Source of the DNA: a virus
DNA: 31,501 nt
Strand: one strand, 5' to 3'
Virus record (IMG/VR): IMGVR_UViG_3300025276_000126
Coordinates: 1 to 31,501 of that record
In this document: positions 27,780-31,501 of the stretch, piece by piece
How positions within the stretch are numbered: position 1 is the stretch's first letter
Layout: each line of letters starts with the position of its first letter
Position numbers and translations under genes: made by a program
Notes under the pieces: generated by a model
The model's database searches: none
The model's input: only the letters and a program-made list of their open reading frames with translations
Told to the model about the DNA's origin: nothing

Positions 27780-30700
27780 ATGGGTTGGTTGTCGGACACA
27801 CTTTCTGAGGTCTTCTCGGGTGGGAATGCGGTTACGGACACGTACAATGGTAACAATAGCGGCAATAGCGGCGATGGGGAAGGCGGCAATAGCGGCAATA
27901 GCGACGACGGCACCACGATTATTCCTACGGGCGCTGTTTTAAAGAAGGGCACTGTTTTAAACAGCAGTAGCAACCCTGTTGTATTTTCCACGGACAGCAA
28001 TGGTGTTATCACGGGTCAGAACCAGTCTAATTCAAGCGGCGGCGGCACGGTTTCGCAGGAGATTCAGTATGGTAACACTGTTTCTCAGCTTGCGGAGGAT
28101 AACAACACTACGATTGGGCAGATCAAGATAGACAATCCCGGCATTGACATTAACAACATTCAGGCTGGTGCGACGATTAACATTACGGCTAACACGCTCA
28201 AAGAGGGTGAGAGCATTTACACTGGCATAACGCAGGGTGAGTTAGATGCTGGCAATGCTATGATTGCCGCCTCCGACACTGCGTCTACGAGTGCTTCGGC
28301 TATCACGGCTGGCGATACAGCAGCAGTAGACGATAAAGTATATGATCCAGTCTCTGGATTTGAAATAAGGACGTTAACGGGTGGAGATTTCGATGGCGTT
28401 CGATACCTTGTGGATGAGAATGATGTTTGGCAGGGTAACTTGCCGAAGGTAACTACGGCTAACGTTGGATTCGAATCTTATCCCCCAGCCGATTCGGTCG
28501 CGATTGATGGCGCGAATACAGGGCTTACCACCTCTACAGACGGAGCCAATAACTTTACGGAGGCGTTGCTGAATATTACTGGCATGGCTCCGGGAGATGT
28601 GGGAGTAGATGAGGCGTCCGCGACCTTAAAGTTGATAACGGACGAAGATCTTACGGCTAATGATGTGAGTGCGTTACTGCCCCCTGCTGCGACTACTAGC
28701 ACTGGCTACGACGATCTTGATGGTGTGCTGGGTACTATTACAGGCACTACTGCGGTAGTTCCTAGTGGGGATACTTCCACTGACCTCACTACTGCAACTG
28801 GCGGCACGAACACAAACGTCCGCCTTGGATATGAGTCTGGTCAGGACGTTCGTACGTCTAGCCCTGATTATTTAACTGGTTTAGACGGGAGTGGTATAAA
28901 CACGCTTGGTCCTGTTGATGATTCATTTTACGGTGGTTTGTCGAATACTACGGCCACTGATGTCACGTCTACTGATCAAGCTATGCAGGATCTGAAGGAT
29001 TTAACAGCTTTAGAGAAGGCGGGTTATTCTTTATCGGACATAGAGAATCTGACTAGGGCGCAAATTTCGGATGGTCTTGGCAGGGATGTACTCGCCGGTG
29101 CTGCGCAGGAGTTGGCGTTGAGAATCGCCGGCTCTAAGACAATGTTTGAAGATGCTTTTGGGGGGGGTAAAATTGACGTTAGCGCGGGTACTCTTGCAGG
29201 AGATCTATTTGAGTTGGGTGGAGGGGCTAATCAACCTGGTTCTGAGAGTGAGTTAGAGGCGGCTATTCAAATTGCGGTTGCACAAACGGAATTGAACAAA
29301 GGAGTTAAGGGACTCGGAGATTCCGTGAACGATGTGGTGAAAGATTTAAACACTTGGTCTGAAGGAATGTTTGATGGCCAGTCGGAGGCGTACAAGGCGG
29401 CTGTTTTGGCTGGAATGCCTGATCCGGACAACGACGGCTTTAATTATTTGGGAGAGCCTTTCACTCTTACGGACCCCGGTTTGTGGATGGCGAGTACAGC
29501 GGCTCAAGAACTGGTAGGTTTAGGCGTAGATGTAGTCACTGTTTTAGCCCTTGGTCCTGCGGCTGGCGCTGTGGTGGATATGCAGCAAGGTACAGCGGAA
29601 GCGGGTGAGGCTGCTGCAAACGAGACAGAAACTAAGTTGAATACGCTGAAGGCTAGTGGTGCGTTGGATCACTTGACGGATGTCCAGTATAAAGAGGTTG
29701 TGGATACGGCTTCGACGCAGGCGTTTTATACATCTGGTGTAGCTGGTGGCGTGGTAGACACGGCTATAGCGTTGTCGGCTGGTGGTTTTGCTCCGTTGGC
29801 GAAGGCCTTGCCTACTGCGATTAACAGCGCATTGACAGCACTTGGTGCTGGTACTGCCGAAGCTACTTCAGGGGGCTTGGAGCAGGTTGGTGTAAACGCG
29901 GCGGTTATCAAGGCCTTGGAGGATCAGGGCATTGATCCAGCGGATTACGACATAGGGTATTTGAATCAAGTTATTACGGCGATGAAAATGGAGCTTGTCG
30001 GTAGTGCGGGCGGGGTTGCGGCATCTACGGTTGGCTCTGCGGTACAGAACTTATCTGCGAAATCTGACACGGTTACGACAAGCACTGAGGGCGGGTCTGG
30101 ATATGATGATCTCGATGGTGCATTAACTACGGGTGCGGATGGTAAAACTGCGAGTGAGCAACTTCTGGTCGGCGACCCCGACGAGTTAGCAAATGAAGGT
30201 TTTAACAATCAAGGTGTTAATACGATTAACACGCAGGTGGTTACGGACGCGGATGGTAAGACTTACAAGGTTGATACTGCGGTTGACGCGAACGGCAAGA
30301 CTTCGGTCACGGTTACAAATGACGCGACGGGCGCTTCCACTACGACGGATGTTGGTACTGGGACATTGAACTCGGTAAACGTGGGTTCGGGTACAAGTAT
30401 TATTGTTGACTCTTCGGATACAACGAACACGAATGTGGTGAAAACCACTGTTCTTGAGAGCGGAAGCACTCTGACGCAAACGGGAGAAACTATAACGGGC
30501 TCTGAAGCGCTTCTTGGGGGCTCTGATAACGATGATTCAGCGGGTTTTACTGCTTCTGAAACGCTTCTTGGTGGCGCTAACTCAGGCACTATTAATGTCG
30601 TTTCTCCTTACGACTCTAATAAAATCTACAGACAGGACGGTGTTACATATGTTGGCGATCCAGCGAACAATGTTAAAGCAGAAGGCATAATTGACGGAAG

Positions 30701-31501
30701 TACGTATTCTGACGGTCAGGTTGTTGTTGAGACAGGCGCAACTACTGCTCCAGTCATTACTACTGCTCCAGTTATTACTACTGGTACGGATGACGTTACG
30801 GACGTAACAAACGTAAAAACTGGCCCAGAGGTGGGGATTTTAACAACTGGAAGTTTTAAAGGGGATGCGGCTGCTGCTTTAGCTCTTCAACAACAGGAGG
30901 ATGCGGCTGCTGCTTTAGCTCTTGAAGAGGATGCGGCTACTGCTTTAGCTCTTGAAGAGGATGCGGCTACTGCTTTAGCTCTTGAAGAGGATGCGGCTAC
31001 TGCTTTAGCTCTTGAAGAGGAGGCTGCTTTAGCTCTTCAACAACAAGAGGATGCGGCTGCTTTAGCTCTTCAACAACAAGAGGATGCGGCTGCTTTAGCT
31101 CTTGAAGAGGAGGCTGCTTTAGCTCTTCAACAGCAAGAGGATGCGGCTGCTTTAGCTCTTGAAGAGGAGACTGCTTTAGCTAATTTAGACACTGATGGCG
31201 CTGACTCAGACACTATTAATGTCGTTTCTCCTTACGACTCTGGTAAGGTCTACAGACGAGGCGGGGTTATGTATCTTGGTAACCCTGCAAACAATGTCAA
31301 AGCAGAAGGTAATATCGACGGAAACTTGTATGCTGATGGTCAAGTTGTTGTTGGAATGGGCTCCGAAGAAACTGGCACAGGTGGTATAGGCACCATAGTT
31401 ACTGGCGGTACAACCACTGGCGGTACAACCACTGGCGGTACAACCACTGGTACAACCACTGGCGGTACAACCACTGGCGGTACAACCACTGGTACAACCA
31501 C
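27780..31501 (+). CDS. Giant repeat-rich probable virion protein with LysM-like domain (3' end outside window)
   Basis: One frame runs uninterrupted from ATG 27780 (AGGGGAT upstream) to the right edge, at least 1240 codons. Residues 25-50 are Asn/Gly/Ser-rich. Residues about 91-136 fit a LysM domain (VSQEIQYGNTVSQLAEDNNT, IGQIKIDNPGIDINNIQAGA), a peptidoglycan-binding fold. Two hydrophobic Gly/Ala regions lie near 583-600 and 650-700 and could be membrane-active. Residues 937-985 and 1145-1190 are two copies of one module (INVVSPYDS..), separated by an Ala/Leu/Glu/Gln repeat array. Gly-Thr repeats start at about 1208. A tail, tape-measure or cell-wall-contact protein is most likely; the identity is open. 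Confidence 0.8.
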   Translation, partial: MGWLSDTLSEVFSGGNAVTDTYNGNNSGNSGDGEGGNSGNSDDGTTIIPTGAVLKKGTVLNSSSNPVVFSTDSNGVITGQNQSNSSGGGTVSQEIQYGNTVSQLAEDNNTTIGQIKIDNPGIDINNIQAGATINITANTLKEGESIYTGITQGELDAGNAMIAASDTASTSASAITAGDTAAVDDKVYDPVSGFEIRTLTGGDFDGVRYLVDENDVWQGNLPKVTTANVGFESYPPADSVAIDGANTGLTTSTDGANNFTEALLNITGMAPGDVGVDEASATLKLITDEDLTANDVSALLPPAATTSTGYDDLDGVLGTITGTTAVVPSGDTSTDLTTATGGTNTNVRLGYESGQDVRTSSPDYLTGLDGSGINTLGPVDDSFYGGLSNTTATDVTSTDQAMQDLKDLTALEKAGYSLSDIENLTRAQISDGLGRDVLAGAAQELALRIAGSKTMFEDAFGGGKIDVSAGTLAGDLFELGGGANQPGSESELEAAIQIAVAQTELNKGVKGLGDSVNDVVKDLNTWSEGMFDGQSEAYKAAVLAGMPDPDNDGFNYLGEPFTLTDPGLWMASTAAQELVGLGVDVVTVLALGPAAGAVVDMQQGTAEAGEAAANETETKLNTLKASGALDHLTDVQYKEVVDTASTQAFYTSGVAGGVVDTAIALSAGGFAPLAKALPTAINSALTALGAGTAEATSGGLEQVGVNAAVIKALEDQGIDPADYDIGYLNQVITAMKMELVGSAGGVAASTVGSAVQNLSAKSDTVTTSTEGGSGYDDLDGALTTGADGKTASEQLLVGDPDELANEGFNNQGVNTINTQVVTDADGKTYKVDTAVDANGKTSVTVTNDATGASTTTDVGTGTLNSVNVGSGTSIIVDSSDTTNTNVVKTTVLESGSTLTQTGETITGSEALLGGSDNDDSAGFTASETLLGGANSGTINVVSPYDSNKIYRQDGVTYVGDPANNVKAEGIIDGSTYSDGQVVVETGATTAPVITTAPVITTGTDDVTDVTNVKTGPEVGILTTGSFKGDAAAALALQQQEDAAAALALEEDAATALALEEDAATALALEEDAATALALEEEAALALQQQEDAAALALQQQEDAAALALEEEAALALQQQEDAAALALEEETALANLDTDGADSDTINVVSPYDSGKVYRRGGVMYLGNPANNVKAEGNIDGNLYADGQVVVGMGSEETGTGGIGTIVTGGTTTGGTTTGGTTTGTTTGGTTTGGTTTGTT
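30588..30735 (+). repeat. Duplicated module, first copy
   Basis: Encodes TINVVSPYDSNKIYRQDGVT and about 30 more residues (VGDPANNVKAEGIIDG, SDGQVVV). The second copy is at 31212-31359; the first 30 bases are identical and the rest has diverged. Confidence 0.85.
30864..31187 (+). repeat. Tandem repeat array encoding EDAAxALAL units
   Basis: About ten units of 30-36 bases built from GATGCGGCT(RCT)GCTTTAGCTCTT and either GAAGAG or CAACAACAAGAG. Protein units read DAATALALEE or DAALALQQQE, which should form a long charged helix or coiled coil. Several units are identical at the DNA level, so the array is young and unstable. Confidence 0.92.
31212..31359 (+). repeat. Duplicated module, second copy
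   Basis: Encodes TINVVSPYDSGKVYRRGGVM, then LGNPANNVKAEGNIDG and ADGQVVV. It lies just after the helical repeat array and before the Gly-Thr repeats. Confidence 0.85.
31401..31501 (+). repeat. ACTGGCGGTACAACC repeats (Gly-Gly-Thr-Thr-Thr)
   Basis: 15-base and 12-base units (ACTGGCGGTACAACC and ACTGGTACAACC) in a regular 15-15-12 mixture up to the window edge. They encode TGGTT and TGTT. All units keep frame, and the array may continue beyond the window. Confidence 0.92.

Noticed and set aside
28478-30589. Several leftward frames of 60-108 residues under the giant gene
   Set aside because: They are shadows of the uninterrupted rightward frame and have no ribosome sites.
31195-31389. 64-residue rightward frame
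   Set aside because: It lies in another frame within the duplicated module of the giant gene.
30864-31501. CRISPR-like array at the right end
   Set aside because: Units are continuous, in frame and without unique spacers; they encode protein repeats.

Overview
This window looks like a piece of a tailed double-stranded DNA phage genome (Caudoviricetes). Genes are tightly packed in long same-strand runs joined by ATGA/TAATG overlaps. There is a virion-structure block, a phage-type replication block (family A DNA polymerase, TOTE/AEP-type primase-polymerase, UvrD-like and SNF2-like helicases, SSB-like protein), a terminase small subunit and many small unknown proteins. No portal, major capsid, large terminase, integrase or lysis gene is recognisable, so the genome extends past both ends. 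The gene content resembles uncultured marine phages of alphaproteobacteria, but that host assignment is an inference from style and not shown by the sequence.

Layout. (1) 2-10887, rightward: tail-fibre-like protein (cut by the left edge), a small structural protein, a 633-aa probable head/tail-completion protein, several Gly/Ala-rich virion-type proteins and a 1465-aa probable internal virion protein that carries a repeated LPPGATLV motif. (2) 18028-10894, leftward: replication block in transcription order coiled-coil protein, SSB-like protein, AEP primase, excisionase-like HTH protein, UvrD-like helicase, DUF6378-like protein, DNA polymerase A, small protein. (3) 18107-19791, rightward: SNF2-type helicase and a small protein. 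(4) 23002-19808, leftward: a chain of about ten small genes, several of them HTH, ribbon-helix-helix or zinc-ribbon proteins, ending at a strong intrinsic terminator that lies inside the 3' end of the opposing gene. (5) 23041-23380: an AT-rich control region with eight GTTTAC/GTAAAC elements, including an exact 18-bp inverted pair, between divergent promoters. (6) 23404-24313, rightward: terminase small subunit and a PD-(D/E)XK nuclease. (7) 26351-24511, leftward: five small unknown genes with UUCG-loop hairpins. (8) 26352-27430: about 1.1 kb without a credible gene. Its right two thirds folds into a dense set of helices and pseudoknots whose G-U pairs only work on the plus strand, so it is a candidate large structured RNA. 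(9) 27431-31501, rightward: an HNH-like basic protein, a one-helix membrane peptide and one giant open frame (at least 1240 codons) that runs off the right edge, with a LysM-like domain and long tandem repeats.

How it works together: the replication block would copy the genome with a phage-encoded polymerase and primase. The SSB-like protein and the primase end in the same SSB-type tail (DIPF), which suggests a shared docking partner. The regulators and the repeat-rich control region probably time the divergent transcription units. The structural block and the giant repeat protein build the particle. The most unusual part is the putative 0.7-kb structured RNA just upstream of the HNH-like and giant-protein genes.
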